Source: Bin87 sp965116785 (GTDB lineage: Bacteria; Chloroflexota; Dehalococcoidia; Lucifugimonadales; UBA3495). From it: 64,000 nucleotides of DNA. Below, in pieces: positions 42,897-50,870 of this stretch (positions are counted from its first letter, which is position 1; each line of letters opens with the position of its first letter). Position numbers and translations under genes: made by a program. Below the pieces are notes generated by a model. It saw only the letters and a program-made list of their open reading frames with translations, did no database searches and was not told the origin of the DNA. Location: contig OZ220731.1 in the NCBI GenBank assembly GCA_965116785.1, positions 2,852,001 through 2,916,000 of the forward strand, read 5' to 3'.

Positions 42897-43966
42897 CAGC
42901 CCGCGCTCGCCGTCGGCCGCCGCCAGACGCCCCAGCCCAGCAGTCCCGCCAGCGCCACGCCCACCATGATGGGCAGCGCGGCGAACCAGAACCGCGCCTC
43001 CGACAGCGGGTTGCCCACCCGGTCAATCCAGGTGGGCTCGGGCAACCCGGACAGCGTGATGCTGACCCCGTCTCCCGGCGCCAGGTTTGCCGCGCCCCAG
43101 GCCCGGTACGTGACCTCGCCCACCGAGAACCCGTCGCCGGGGGCCAGTCCCGCAACCCCGATGTCCCCGAACTCCGCAGGGATCAGCAGTTGCAGCGATT
43201 CCGCCCCCTGCAGGGTGTTGTCCCGCCACGCGACCTCGTTCCCGTCGTAAGGCACGGTGAACGTGAAACTCACCTGGTGTCGACCCGGCGGCACGGGCGC
43301 GGTGATGGCGAACCCGGTGCCCACCGGTATCACCTCGCCGCTCACCAGATTGGTGGAAACGTCCAGGTCGGTGGCCGCCGCCGGCAGGGAGAACCGCAGG
43401 AAGCTGAACTGCCCGATCATGGGCGGCGCGGAGAGATCCGGCACCAGCGTGGTGTCGCTGCGGTTCTCCAGCGTGAATAGCTGCACCGCCGCCATGCGCC
43501 GAGTCGCGGAGTCGATACCGGCGACGATGATCGACTGCTCCGTGGTGGCCACCACGCCCACGTCGCGGGTGAATTCATAGACCGTCAGCGCGACCGGCCC
43601 GGCGATATCGGAACGCGAGAGCACCTCGGTGTAACGTGTCTCCCCGTAATCGACGGCCAACGCGAGGCTGTCTCCGTCGGACACCGCCGGCACCCGGTCA
43701 AACCGAAAGGCTCCGTCGGCATCCGTGGTTTCCTCGTAAGTATCCACCGACCCCGAACCCGCGCCGAAGCGATGGAGCAGCACGGTGACGCCGGCAGGCG
43801 CTTCGCCGCCGCTGGTCCCATTGACCACCGTGCCGGACACATTGATTGTGTCCGGAGACTGCCCGTGCAGACCTGCGGGCCAGACTGCCAGCAACACTGC
43901 GGAAGTCATGGCCGCTGCAAACGCCACGATCAGGAAACGGCGACCGGCCGTCCAATGCCCGGCCAT
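42896..43966 (-). CDS. Secreted membrane-anchored protein with carboxypeptidase-regulatory-like domain
   Basis: A 356-residue protein with a signal peptide (GRRFLIVAFAAAMTSAVLLAVWPAGLHG, about 8-35). A carboxypeptidase-regulatory-like beta sandwich follows (about 40-120: VSGTVVNGTSGGEAPAGVTVLLHRFG, then DADGAFRFDRVPAVSDG). After a second beta-rich region is a C-terminal membrane helix (about 332-350, FAALPIMVGVALAGLLGWGVW). It is held in the cytochrome maturation block and the spacing to the next gene is a few bases. It may help present or hold cytochromes, but this is inference. The first ATG of the frame at 44164 is not used, since it would enter the neighbour. Confidence 0.7.
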   Translation of the reverse strand: MAGHWTAGRRFLIVAFAAAMTSAVLLAVWPAGLHGQSPDTINVSGTVVNGTSGGEAPAGVTVLLHRFGAGSGSVDTYEETTDADGAFRFDRVPAVSDGDSLALAVDYGETRYTEVLSRSDIAGPVALTVYEFTRDVGVVATTEQSIIVAGIDSATRRMAAVQLFTLENRSDTTLVPDLSAPPMIGQFSFLRFSLPAAATDLDVSTNLVSGEVIPVGTGFAITAPVPPGRHQVSFTFTVPYDGNEVAWRDNTLQGAESLQLLIPAEFGDIGVAGLAPGDGFSVGEVTYRAWGAANLAPGDGVSITLSGLPEPTWIDRVGNPLSEARFWFAALPIMVGVALAGLLGWGVWRRPTASAG

Positions 43967-43967
43967 G

Positions 43968-44255
43968 CTAGCCCTGCCGGTCCAAATCACGCATGATCTC
44001 CGCCGCCTGCCTCCGGTACTGGGCCAGCTGCTCGCGGAAGTCGCCGTCGTCAACCCGCCCCAGGCTGTGCTCCATCTGCAGGGTGCGTATCGCCGCGTAC
44101 ACATCCTCCAGTGCGGCGGTACTCGCCGATGCTTGCCCATCCGCGTCCACCGGATCCGGCGCATTGCCCGCTGCCCGCCATCGTCCTGACAGAAAAGGCC
44201 ACGCCACCGCGCCCACGATGAGCAACGCCACCGCTATCGCCAAACCCAGTTGCAT
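43968..44255 (-). CDS. CcmI-like short membrane protein
   Basis: A 95-residue protein. ATG 44255 follows GGGGAAGGG. The N-terminal membrane helix (QLGLAIAVALLIVGAVAWPFL, about 2-22) is followed by a cytoplasmic or periplasmic helical tail (TAALEDVYAAIRTLQMEHSLGRVDDGDFREQLAQYRRQAAEIM) that fits the N-terminal part of CcmI/CycH. Full CcmI has additional TPR repeats that are missing here. The gene is followed closely by the sandwich-domain protein and preceded by ccmF. The assignment rests on context as much as on sequence. Confidence 0.6.
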   Translation of the reverse strand: MQLGLAIAVALLIVGAVAWPFLSGRWRAAGNAPDPVDADGQASASTAALEDVYAAIRTLQMEHSLGRVDDGDFREQLAQYRRQAAEIMRDLDRQG

Positions 44256-44281
44256 CCGGCAACCCTTCCCCAGGCTGCCCG

Positions 44282-46267
44282 CTAGTCGGCCGCGCTGGTG
44301 GCCGGGGACGCGACCGTGACCGGACGTCGCGCCGGCGCTCGTGACGGCCACAACGCGATCACCGTGCCGAATATCATCACCGGGCCGGCCACCCACATCC
44401 ACCAGACCAGCGGGTTGACCAGGATGCGGAAACCCACCGCTCCGTCTTCGCGGTTCTCGCTGGGCACCACGTAGAAGTCCTCCACCGGCGTGGAGCGTAT
44501 CGCGGCTAGTGTCGACGCCATGTTGAAGGCCGGATGGAAGGTCCGCTGCGGGTGCATCGTGGCCAGCAGTTCGCCGTCACGGTACACCTCCACCGTGGTC
44601 CGGAACTCGGTGCGGTCGGCGAAGGCCAGCGCGGTGGTGTCCACGTACTCCAGCGTGTAGTCCTGCACGGTAACCGACTCGCCCGGCATCAGCGCCACGT
44701 CGCGCTGCACGCCGTAGAACGACTGGCCCACCACGCCCAGGGCCACCATCACCACCGCCAGGTGGACTATGTAGCCGCCGTATCGCGGGCGGTTGGCCAA
44801 TATCAGACGCACGAATCCAACGGCGGGATTGTCGCCGACGCTGCGTCGCCGCGCGGAGGTCCCCCGCACCCACTCGACCACGATGCTGGCCGTCACCAGG
44901 GCGCACAGGCCGAAACCGACCACCGCGTAGGGCTGCCGGATGCCCACGACCAGCAGGACGGCCACTGTCGCCACCGCGACGGTTCCCGGCACCAGCAGCG
45001 CGCGTTGCAGCGATCTCAGGTTCGCTCGGCGCCACGGCAGCAGCGGGCCGACGCCCATCAGGAGGACCAACCCCAGCATCAGCGGGCCGTTGACCTGGTC
45101 GTAGAAGGGCCGGGCCACGGTAATCTCCTGCTCGGCGAACAGCCGGGACAGCAGCGGGTACACCGTTCCCCACAGCGTGGCGAAGGCGATGCCCAGCAGC
45201 AGCAGGTTGTTCACCAGGAACGCCGATTCGCGGGAGAGCATCGAGTCCAGGCTTTGCGCGCTCTTCATCCGGTCGTAGCGCCAGAAGAAGATCGCCAGCG
45301 GCACGATCACGCCAAAGGCCAGGAAGAGCAGGAACACCCACCCCAGGGTAGACGCGCCGAAGGAGTGCACCGAGGGCACGGGTCCGCCGCGGTTCATGAA
45401 CATGCCGTACAGCGCCAAGCCGAAGGCAACGTCGATGAGCACGATGTTCCACATGCGGAACATGCCGCGCCGCTTCTGCACCATGATCGAGTGCACGAAG
45501 GCCGTCAGCGCGATCCACGGCATGAACGCGGCGTTCTCCACCGGGTCCCAGAACCAGAACCCGCCCCAGCCCAGGATGGTGTAGGCCCACCAGGAGCCCA
45601 GCAGCAGGCCCGCGGCCAGCAACGCCCAGATGCCCACGCCCCAGGCCCGGCCGGCGTCGATCCACTCGTCGCCGCCCTTGCCTCCGATGAGGCTGCCCAG
45701 GGAGAACGCCATGGGGATGCTGATGCCCACCAGGCCGGCCATCAGGGCCGGCGGGTGGAAGAACATCCCGAAGTGGGTCAGCAGCGGGTTGATGCCCTGC
45801 CCGTCGGGAACGGGAAAGGGCAGCTTGGCGAAGGGGTTCGCCATGAATCCCATCACCGCCAGGAAGAACACCTCGATCAGCATCAGGATGGCCGTGGTCC
45901 ACGCCAGCGTGGGCCGTGTGGCCGCCGGAGCCAGCCAGATCGCCAGCGCCGCCATCACCGACAACGCGAAGGCGATGTACAGCAGAGACCCCTCGTTGCC
46001 CGCGTAGAAGGCCACCCAGGTGTAGATGTTGGGCATCGCCAGGTTGCTGTGCTCGGCCACGTACTGCAGCGAGAAGTCCCGCGCGATGAACGATTGCACC
46101 AGCGACAGGGTGGACACCAGCAGCACCACCACCAGCACGTAGGACGCCTTGCGTCCGCTGTCCACCAGCGCCGGCGAACCGCGCAGCTGACCGCCCACCG
46201 AGGCGAAGAAGGAGTACGCAGCCAGCGCGAGCCCCATCCAGAGGCAGGCTGCGCCCAGATCACCCAT
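44282..46267 (-). CDS. ccmF: Cytochrome c-type biogenesis protein CcmF/NrfE
   Basis: A 661-residue polytopic membrane protein of the CcmF/NrfE heme lyase family, which attaches heme to apocytochrome c. The signature WWD segment is GWGGFWFWDPVENAAFMPW (about 232-250). Conserved His residues in heme coordination lie in LTHFGMFFHPPALMAG (about 160-175) and in HSIMVQKRRGMFR (about 258) and HSFGASTLGWVF (about 298). About 13-14 membrane helices fill the rest, with a periplasmic C-terminal domain at about 515-610 (TVQDYTLEYVDT). It is the largest protein of the maturation block and overlaps ccmH by two bases at its start. Confidence 0.93.
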   Translation of the reverse strand: MGDLGAACLWMGLALAAYSFFASVGGQLRGSPALVDSGRKASYVLVVVLLVSTLSLVQSFIARDFSLQYVAEHSNLAMPNIYTWVAFYAGNEGSLLYIAFALSVMAALAIWLAPAATRPTLAWTTAILMLIEVFFLAVMGFMANPFAKLPFPVPDGQGINPLLTHFGMFFHPPALMAGLVGISIPMAFSLGSLIGGKGGDEWIDAGRAWGVGIWALLAAGLLLGSWWAYTILGWGGFWFWDPVENAAFMPWIALTAFVHSIMVQKRRGMFRMWNIVLIDVAFGLALYGMFMNRGGPVPSVHSFGASTLGWVFLLFLAFGVIVPLAIFFWRYDRMKSAQSLDSMLSRESAFLVNNLLLLGIAFATLWGTVYPLLSRLFAEQEITVARPFYDQVNGPLMLGLVLLMGVGPLLPWRRANLRSLQRALLVPGTVAVATVAVLLVVGIRQPYAVVGFGLCALVTASIVVEWVRGTSARRRSVGDNPAVGFVRLILANRPRYGGYIVHLAVVMVALGVVGQSFYGVQRDVALMPGESVTVQDYTLEYVDTTALAFADRTEFRTTVEVYRDGELLATMHPQRTFHPAFNMASTLAAIRSTPVEDFYVVPSENREDGAVGFRILVNPLVWWMWVAGPVMIFGTVIALWPSRAPARRPVTVASPATSAAD

Positions 46268-46269
46268 GC

Positions 46270-46812
46270 TCAGTCTTCTCCGGCGGAGTCCCGGCCGTCC
46301 AGGGCCAGGTCACGGTCCACGGCGGCCAGGTACGGCTGCAACCCGTCACCGTCGGCCGGTTCAACTGTCTCGCCGTCATCTGCGCGCCGCCCCCGCATCG
46401 CCCGCAGCGTGAGTAATCCGCCGGCCAGCGCCGCCAGGACGACAACGCCGGGGACGATCCACGCGATCAGGTAGAAGCCCGAACGCGGCGGTTCCGCCAG
46501 CACGCTGGGCCCGTACCGCTCGGGCGCGGAGAACCAGGCCAGCACCTCGTCCCGGGTCGCTCCCGACGCCAGCAGTTCTCTCACCTGCGCCCGCATCTGC
46601 TTCGCCAGCGGCACCTCGGTCTGGTCGATGGTCTGCGCCGGGCACACCGGGCACATCAGCATCCGATCAATCTCCTGCGCCTTGGCCTCGTCGTACGATG
46701 CGCCCGTCTCGCCGGATTGCGCCGCCGCGATGCCGGCGAACGCCATCCACAATGCCAACGTCAGCGCCGCAACGATGCAGACCCGGATGGGGGCACGGCG
46801 CCAGCGAGCCAC
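46270..46812 (-). CDS. ccmH: Cytochrome c maturation protein CcmH
   Basis: A protein of 180 residues if the GTG at 46812 is used; the frame is open to 46920. An N-terminal signal-like helix (about 8-30) precedes the mature domain. MCPVCPAQTIDQTEVPLAKQMRAQVRELLASGATRDEV (about 52-90) holds the CxxC redox motif of CcmH (usual LRCPxCQxxS). The C-terminal helix SGFYLIAWIVPGVVVLAALAGGLLTL (about 113-138) anchors it. The last 40 residues are acidic. The start is uncertain because no ribosome site is seen. It is placed beside ccmF, as is usual. Confidence 0.88.
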   Translation of the reverse strand: MARWRRAPIRVCIVAALTLALWMAFAGIAAAQSGETGASYDEAKAQEIDRMLMCPVCPAQTIDQTEVPLAKQMRAQVRELLASGATRDEVLAWFSAPERYGPSVLAEPPRSGFYLIAWIVPGVVVLAALAGGLLTLRAMRGRRADDGETVEPADGDGLQPYLAAVDRDLALDGRDSAGED

Positions 46813-46858
46813 TGGTGTCAGGATAATCGGGTACAAGCGGAGCCAGCGCCGGTCAGGG

Positions 46859-47287
46859 CTATTCCTGCTCTGCGCCCACGAATGCCAGAAATTCGGCCGG
46901 CCTGATGATCGATATCCCACGGAATGGGTCCATCACCAGCAGGTCGTCGTCGCCGGTCACGATGTAGTCGGCACGCCCGTTGACGGCCAGCTCCAGGATC
47001 TTATCGTCCTTGGGGTCTCGGCAGACACGCACCGTCTCGGTAATTGGCACCATCTCGACATCGATCATCAAATCGCGCAGAAACTCTTCACGCACCTCTA
47101 GGGTCGCATGGCGGTCGAAGCGTGGCCTGGTGAGCACGTCCCGAACCTCTTTGGCCGTGTCATCGGACATCAACAGTGACCCATGACGCAGAGAATGTGT
47201 CACCGCCCGTCTCGGCACGGAAGCGGGGAATATGGCCGCGCTGACGAAAACGTTCGTATCAAATACTAGCCGGAGCCAGGGTGTTAT
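46859..47287 (-). CDS. PIN-domain toxin, apparent AUA start
   Basis: A 142-residue PIN protein. PIN-domain proteins of this COG1569-type group are toxin ribonucleases. The canonical N-terminus LVFDTNVFVSAAIFPASVPRRAV is encoded from 47287 downward, but the first codon available is ATA, not ATG, at 47287-47285. It overlaps the antitoxin stop codon (TAA) as ATG would overlap TGA. The next in-frame start is GTG 47218, which would remove the first acidic motif (FDTN). Later acidic residues lie in SDDTAKEV (about 42) and CRDPKDDKILELA (about 90) and TGDDDLL (about 113). The full catalytic set is present if the AUA start is used. It sits between ActE and CcmH. Confidence 0.72.
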   Translation of the reverse strand: MTPWLRLVFDTNVFVSAAIFPASVPRRAVTHSLRHGSLLMSDDTAKEVRDVLTRPRFDRHATLEVREEFLRDLMIDVEMVPITETVRVCRDPKDDKILELAVNGRADYIVTGDDDLLVMDPFRGISIIRPAEFLAFVGAEQE

Positions 47288-47625
47288 TCGTCGAGTATGG
47301 ATTGCAGTATCTCCGGCGTCAGACCGCTTTCCTCAGCCTGGCGACCCAATTCATCCATCACCTCTTCCAACGACCTGCGGCGGTCTGGAACTTTGTCCAA
47401 GCCCAACCTGGCGATCATCTCCGCCTTGAGGCGCTGTTGGTCCGCCTCCCAGCATTCGCCACGCGCCGCCTCCGCCTCTTGCCGTCTTTCGGCGAGCGCC
47501 GCCATATCGCCCAGGAACCGGTTCACCATCATCTGGATCTTGCGGAGCTCCCAGTCCGACGCCGAGCGGTAGTACTCAGCCACTCCGGGATCGACCGGCA
47601 CCGTTATGGTGATGGTGTCTTTCAT
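47284..47625 (-). CDS. Antitoxin-like protein paired with PIN toxin
   Basis: A 113-residue protein starting at ATG 47625 with GGAG upstream. MKDTITITVPVDPGVAEYYRSASDWELRKIQMMVNRFLGD opens it and resembles ribbon-helix-helix type antitoxins, with an amphipathic helix after the beta strand. The rest is charged and helical (EAEAARGECWEADQQRLKAEMIARLGLDKV), then RRSLEEVMDELGRQAEESGL at the C-terminus, which is likely to bind the toxin. The gene precedes the PIN gene with a 4-base overlap that fits a toxin-antitoxin module. Recognition of the exact family is uncertain. Confidence 0.72.
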   Translation of the reverse strand: MKDTITITVPVDPGVAEYYRSASDWELRKIQMMVNRFLGDMAALAERRQEAEAARGECWEADQQRLKAEMIARLGLDKVPDRRRSLEEVMDELGRQAEESGLTPEILQSILDE

Positions 47626-47711
47626 CGGCGCGCTGCTCCTCAAAATAGATTGCTATCTCAAGGGTAGCACGGCGGGACACTGCCGCATAGGGAACTTGAG
47701 CGTGCCGGCGG

Positions 47712-48269
47712 CTACTGGCAGGCTGCGGCGTTGCCGTCCTGGATGCAACCTTCCACGTAGTCCAGAACCAGATCGATCTGATCCGGGGTCAGCAGCTTTC
47801 GGAACGGGGGCATGACGTTGACGCCGCCTTCGATCACGCCGCGCAGACCGGCACGGTCGAGGCTCCGGGCCGCCTCCGAAGTGAGGTTGGGGTTCTGCGT
47901 GGCCAGGTCCAGCGGCTGGTAGCCGTAATCAACGATCATCCGCGCCAGCACCGGCCCGTTGCCCAGGCCCTCGGCCCCGTGACACATCACGCAGTTGGTC
48001 TCAAAGATGTGCTTGCCCGAACCGGCGAACGAGGTGGAATCCGGCGACGTCGAGCCGTACCAGGGCACCGCCGACGCGGGCACGCTGAGCCGCGGCGGCT
48101 CGTGGACCTTGTAGGCCGGCTGGTAGTGCATTTCGTAGAAGATGTCCAGCGGGTAGGACCCCTGCGAGCAGCCGGCCGCCACGATCCCGACGGTTGCCAA
48201 CGCCGCAAACAGCAGCGGCAGTCGGAACCTGCCGGGGATCGAGCTAATCCGTGTCATCAAGTTTCTCAT
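47712..48269 (-). CDS. actE: Alternative complex III subunit ActE, monoheme cytochrome c lipoprotein
   Basis: A 185-residue c-type cytochrome. The N-terminal leader ends in a lipobox, VAAGC (about residue 34). YPLDIFYEMHYQPAYKVHEPPRLSVPASAVPW (about 39-70) is typical of ActE. The heme site is CVMCHG (about 93-98), and the Met axial ligand is in GVNVMPPFRKLL (about 149-160). In the complex it transfers electrons from ActA/ActB towards oxidase. The family's second cytochrome domain is absent, so this is the short form. It is the last act gene in this direction. Confidence 0.92.
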   Translation of the reverse strand: MRNLMTRISSIPGRFRLPLLFAALATVGIVAAGCSQGSYPLDIFYEMHYQPAYKVHEPPRLSVPASAVPWYGSTSPDSTSFAGSGKHIFETNCVMCHGAEGLGNGPVLARMIVDYGYQPLDLATQNPNLTSEAARSLDRAGLRGVIEGGVNVMPPFRKLLTPDQIDLVLDYVEGCIQDGNAAACQ

Positions 48270-48309
48270 TGCAACTTTCAGCTTAGGCTATCGCAGCGGT
48301 CGGGGTAGA

Positions 48310-48819
48310 TCAGGCGCGGTTGGTCGTAACGTCCAATGCGCCCGCATCGTTCAATATTTCAGTGACCTGTGGCGCCTGTGCCGCGCCCGCGTTCACCAGG
48401 ACGCCGATCAGTCCGGTGGCGATCCGGTCGTCGGTGTGCGGGGACCCGAGTCTCGCCCGCACCGACAGCGCAATGCCAATCACGGCGAACAGGATCGCGC
48501 CAAGCATCGCCCCGGCGTAGCAGATCACCGCCAACGGCGGCAGGGCGAGTATGGGCTTCGGCTCGATGGTCATGGGCACCGCCAGCGGGGTCATGCCGGC
48601 GACTACCAGGGCCAGGACAATTCCCAACGCGCCGCCGACCAGCGGCCACACGAACAGGCTGTGTCGCTCCATCGGCTCGCCGAAAGCCCCTTCGGGATAG
48701 GGAATGTCGGTGAGGAAGTGGTAGTCCGACTCGGCGATGCCCGAGGCTTTCAGCGCGTCTCCCGCGTCGGCGGCCGCTGCGGCGTCGTCGAACAAACCCA
48801 GTATTCCTTGCATTGCCAT
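48310..48819 (-). CDS. actD: ActD-like membrane subunit, copy 1
   Basis: A 169-residue DUF3341 (ActD) protein of alternative complex III. ILGLFDDAAAAADAGDALKASGIAESDYHFLTDIPYPEG (about 5-43) is the soluble N-terminal domain. Two membrane helices follow, at about 56-78 (WPLVGGALGIVLALVVAGMTPL) and 93-117 (LALPPLAVICYAGAMLGAILFAVIGI). The C-terminal peptide is TEILNDAGALDVTT. In solved complexes ActD is a peripheral/membrane-anchored subunit. The paralogue at 48840 lies next to it; whether both enter the same complex is unknown. Confidence 0.9.
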   Translation of the reverse strand: MAMQGILGLFDDAAAAADAGDALKASGIAESDYHFLTDIPYPEGAFGEPMERHSLFVWPLVGGALGIVLALVVAGMTPLAVPMTIEPKPILALPPLAVICYAGAMLGAILFAVIGIALSVRARLGSPHTDDRIATGLIGVLVNAGAAQAPQVTEILNDAGALDVTTNRA

Positions 48820-48839
48820 GGCGATGGTTCCGGTCCTTG

Positions 48840-49400
48840 CTACTGGTCCGTCTTGACGTCTACGGCGCCGGCGGCGTTCATTATCTGCACCACCTCCCGG
48901 CTCTGCTCCGGTTCCGCGTTGACGCGCAGGCCCAGGAATCCCTGGGTGATGCGGTTGTCGTAGAGGCCCAGGTCGAACTTGGGCAGGCGCGATTCGAAGA
49001 CGATGCCGATCACCGTGAACAGGATTGCGCCCAGCATGGTTCCCTCGTAGCAGACGATGGCCATGGGCGGCAGGGACAGCACGGGCTTGCCGCCCGTGAC
49101 CAGCGGGTATGCCACCTGCGTCATCGCCGTAATCATGATGCCCGAGGAGAGCCCCAGCAGCGCGCCGATGAACGGATACAGGTACAGGCGATGCGGCTCG
49201 TCACGCTCGCCCAGCGACCCTATGGGGTACGGGGCATCGGTCAGGAAGTCGTAGTCGGTTTCGGGGATCCCGGCGGACTTGAGCCCGTCGCCGGCGGTGG
49301 CTGCGGACTCGGCGTCCGAGAACAGGCCCAGTATGGCCTGCTTGCTACTGGCCGGAGACATTGTGTTTCGCAACTGCTGCAAGAATCCTGGCATGGCCAT
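48840..49400 (-). CDS. actD: ActD-like membrane subunit, copy 2
   Basis: A 186-residue DUF3341 protein paralogous to the gene at 48310. The N-terminus is QAILGLFSDAESAATAGDGLKSAGIPETDYDFLTDAPYPIG (about 21-62) and the two helices lie at about 74-96 (FIGALLGLSSGIMITAMTQVAYPL) and 108-132 (LPPMAIVCYEGTMLGAILFTVIGI). MNAAGAVDVKTDQ closes it. The start may be ATG 49400 or the ATG at 49361. The tandem arrangement in act operons is unusual, since most have one actD. They differ mainly in the C-terminal third, so duplication is old. Confidence 0.9.
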   Translation of the reverse strand: MAMPGFLQQLRNTMSPASSKQAILGLFSDAESAATAGDGLKSAGIPETDYDFLTDAPYPIGSLGERDEPHRLYLYPFIGALLGLSSGIMITAMTQVAYPLVTGGKPVLSLPPMAIVCYEGTMLGAILFTVIGIVFESRLPKFDLGLYDNRITQGFLGLRVNAEPEQSREVVQIMNAAGAVDVKTDQ

Positions 49401-49410
49401 GGCTATAACC

Positions 49411-50799
49411 CTAGTCCTCTCTAAACGTCGCCGGTACGGTGCGGCGGCCCACCTGCATTTCCGTCTTCAGAATGTCCCCTTCCTTGATGTCGTACAGCGG
49501 CACCAGCGGGAACACCCGGCTAAACAGCAGCATCAGCATCGATACGAAGGCGAAGGTCGCGCCGACGATCAGGGCTTCCGGCCACTGCGGCAGGTAGTCG
49601 TTCCAGGTGAAGGTCTGGAACTGCTTGTTGGCCTGGCCGGGCACGAACAGCAGATAGCGCTCCAGCCACATGCCCACGTTCACCGAGATACACGCCGCCG
49701 ACATGATCCACAGGTTGCGCCGCCACGCCTTGGGCAGCCACAGGATCACCGGCAGGAAGTAGGTGATGCCGACGAATATTATCATCCAGACGTTGTAGGC
49801 CACGCCGTGGTCGCCGGGCAGGAATTGCAGGGCGCGCACCGCCAGTTCGTCGCCTTCCAGGCCATAGATGCCGAAGATGATCTCCATCACCAGGAAGTAG
49901 AACCACCCGGTGGCGACGACGATCAACAGCCGGCCCAGCGCGTCGATATGCTCGTGGCGGATGTAGTCCTGCCAGCCGTAGGCCCAGCGCAGCAGGATCA
50001 TGGCGAACACCACCGCGGACACGCCGGAGTGAACCGCGCCGACGACGAAGTAGGGCGCGAACACCGTGCTGTGCCACGACTTGATGGCCACCGCCATGCC
50101 GAAGTCCCAGGACACGATGGAGTGCACGGACACGAACACCGGCAGGATCAGCGCGGACAGCAGAACGCCGGCAATGATCTGCAGCTTCCATTGGCGGGGG
50201 TTGCCCTCCCAGCCCATGGCGAGCATGGTGTAGACGATCTTGGGCCAGCCGGTGGTCCGGTCACGCAGCACCGCGAAGTCCGGCACCAGGGCGATGAGCA
50301 CGAACAGCGTTGAAGAGGTCAGGTAGGTCAGGATGGCGGAGGGGTCCCACACCAGCGGGGTCCGGATGTTCGGCCACACGCCACGGGCGAAGTCATAGGG
50401 GAACGCCCAGTAGAGGATGCGCCACGGCCGACCGGTGTGGATGATCGGCATGATCATCGCCGTCATCAGCGAGAAGATGGTCAGCACCTCGGCCGCGCGG
50501 GTCGCCGGGCGACGCCACTCGGCCTTGGCCAGGCGCAGGATGGCGGAGAGCATCACGCCGGCGTGGCTGATGCCGATCCAGAACACGAAGTTGGTGATGA
50601 AGAAGCCCCAGACCACCTTGTAGTTCAAGCCGGTGATGCCGAGACCCCGGTCGACCATGATGCCAATGGTCACGGCGGCCGCCAGCACGACCATACCGAG
50701 CAGCGACACGACCGGCCAGAACCAGCGTGGTGTCTCCAGTATGGACCGCAGCAGGTCCCGGTTCACTTGCGCTGCGGGTAGGACTTTGCCTTCCTGCAT
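49411..50799 (-). CDS. actC: Alternative complex III subunit ActC (NrfD-type membrane protein)
   Basis: A 462-residue NrfD/PsrC-like quinol-interacting membrane subunit, with about ten helices. GYKVVWGFFITNFVFWIGISHAGVMLSAILRL (about 58-90) contains the conserved GIxHAG. HTGRPWRILYWAFPYDFARGVWPNIRTPLVWD (about 121-152) is diagnostic for ActC. WKLQIIAGVLLSALILPVFVSVHSIVSWDF (about 205) and YLPQWPEALIVGATFAFVSM near the end complete it. It is predicted to bind quinol and couple its oxidation to proton transfer. It lies between the larger NrfD protein and the ActD pair. Confidence 0.94.
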   Translation of the reverse strand: MQEGKVLPAAQVNRDLLRSILETPRWFWPVVSLLGMVVLAAAVTIGIMVDRGLGITGLNYKVVWGFFITNFVFWIGISHAGVMLSAILRLAKAEWRRPATRAAEVLTIFSLMTAMIMPIIHTGRPWRILYWAFPYDFARGVWPNIRTPLVWDPSAILTYLTSSTLFVLIALVPDFAVLRDRTTGWPKIVYTMLAMGWEGNPRQWKLQIIAGVLLSALILPVFVSVHSIVSWDFGMAVAIKSWHSTVFAPYFVVGAVHSGVSAVVFAMILLRWAYGWQDYIRHEHIDALGRLLIVVATGWFYFLVMEIIFGIYGLEGDELAVRALQFLPGDHGVAYNVWMIIFVGITYFLPVILWLPKAWRRNLWIMSAACISVNVGMWLERYLLFVPGQANKQFQTFTWNDYLPQWPEALIVGATFAFVSMLMLLFSRVFPLVPLYDIKEGDILKTEMQVGRRTVPATFRED

Positions 50800-50870
50800 T
50801 TTGACTTACTCTTACCTGTGGCGTCTCTGTTGGTGTCTGGGTTTAGTTCTCGGTTGAAAGCCGGTTGTCT

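Noticed and set aside
44534..46474. Plus-strand open frame of 646 residues
   Set aside because: Shadow of CcmF and CcmH; the translation is His/Gln/Arg-rich low complexity with no domain.
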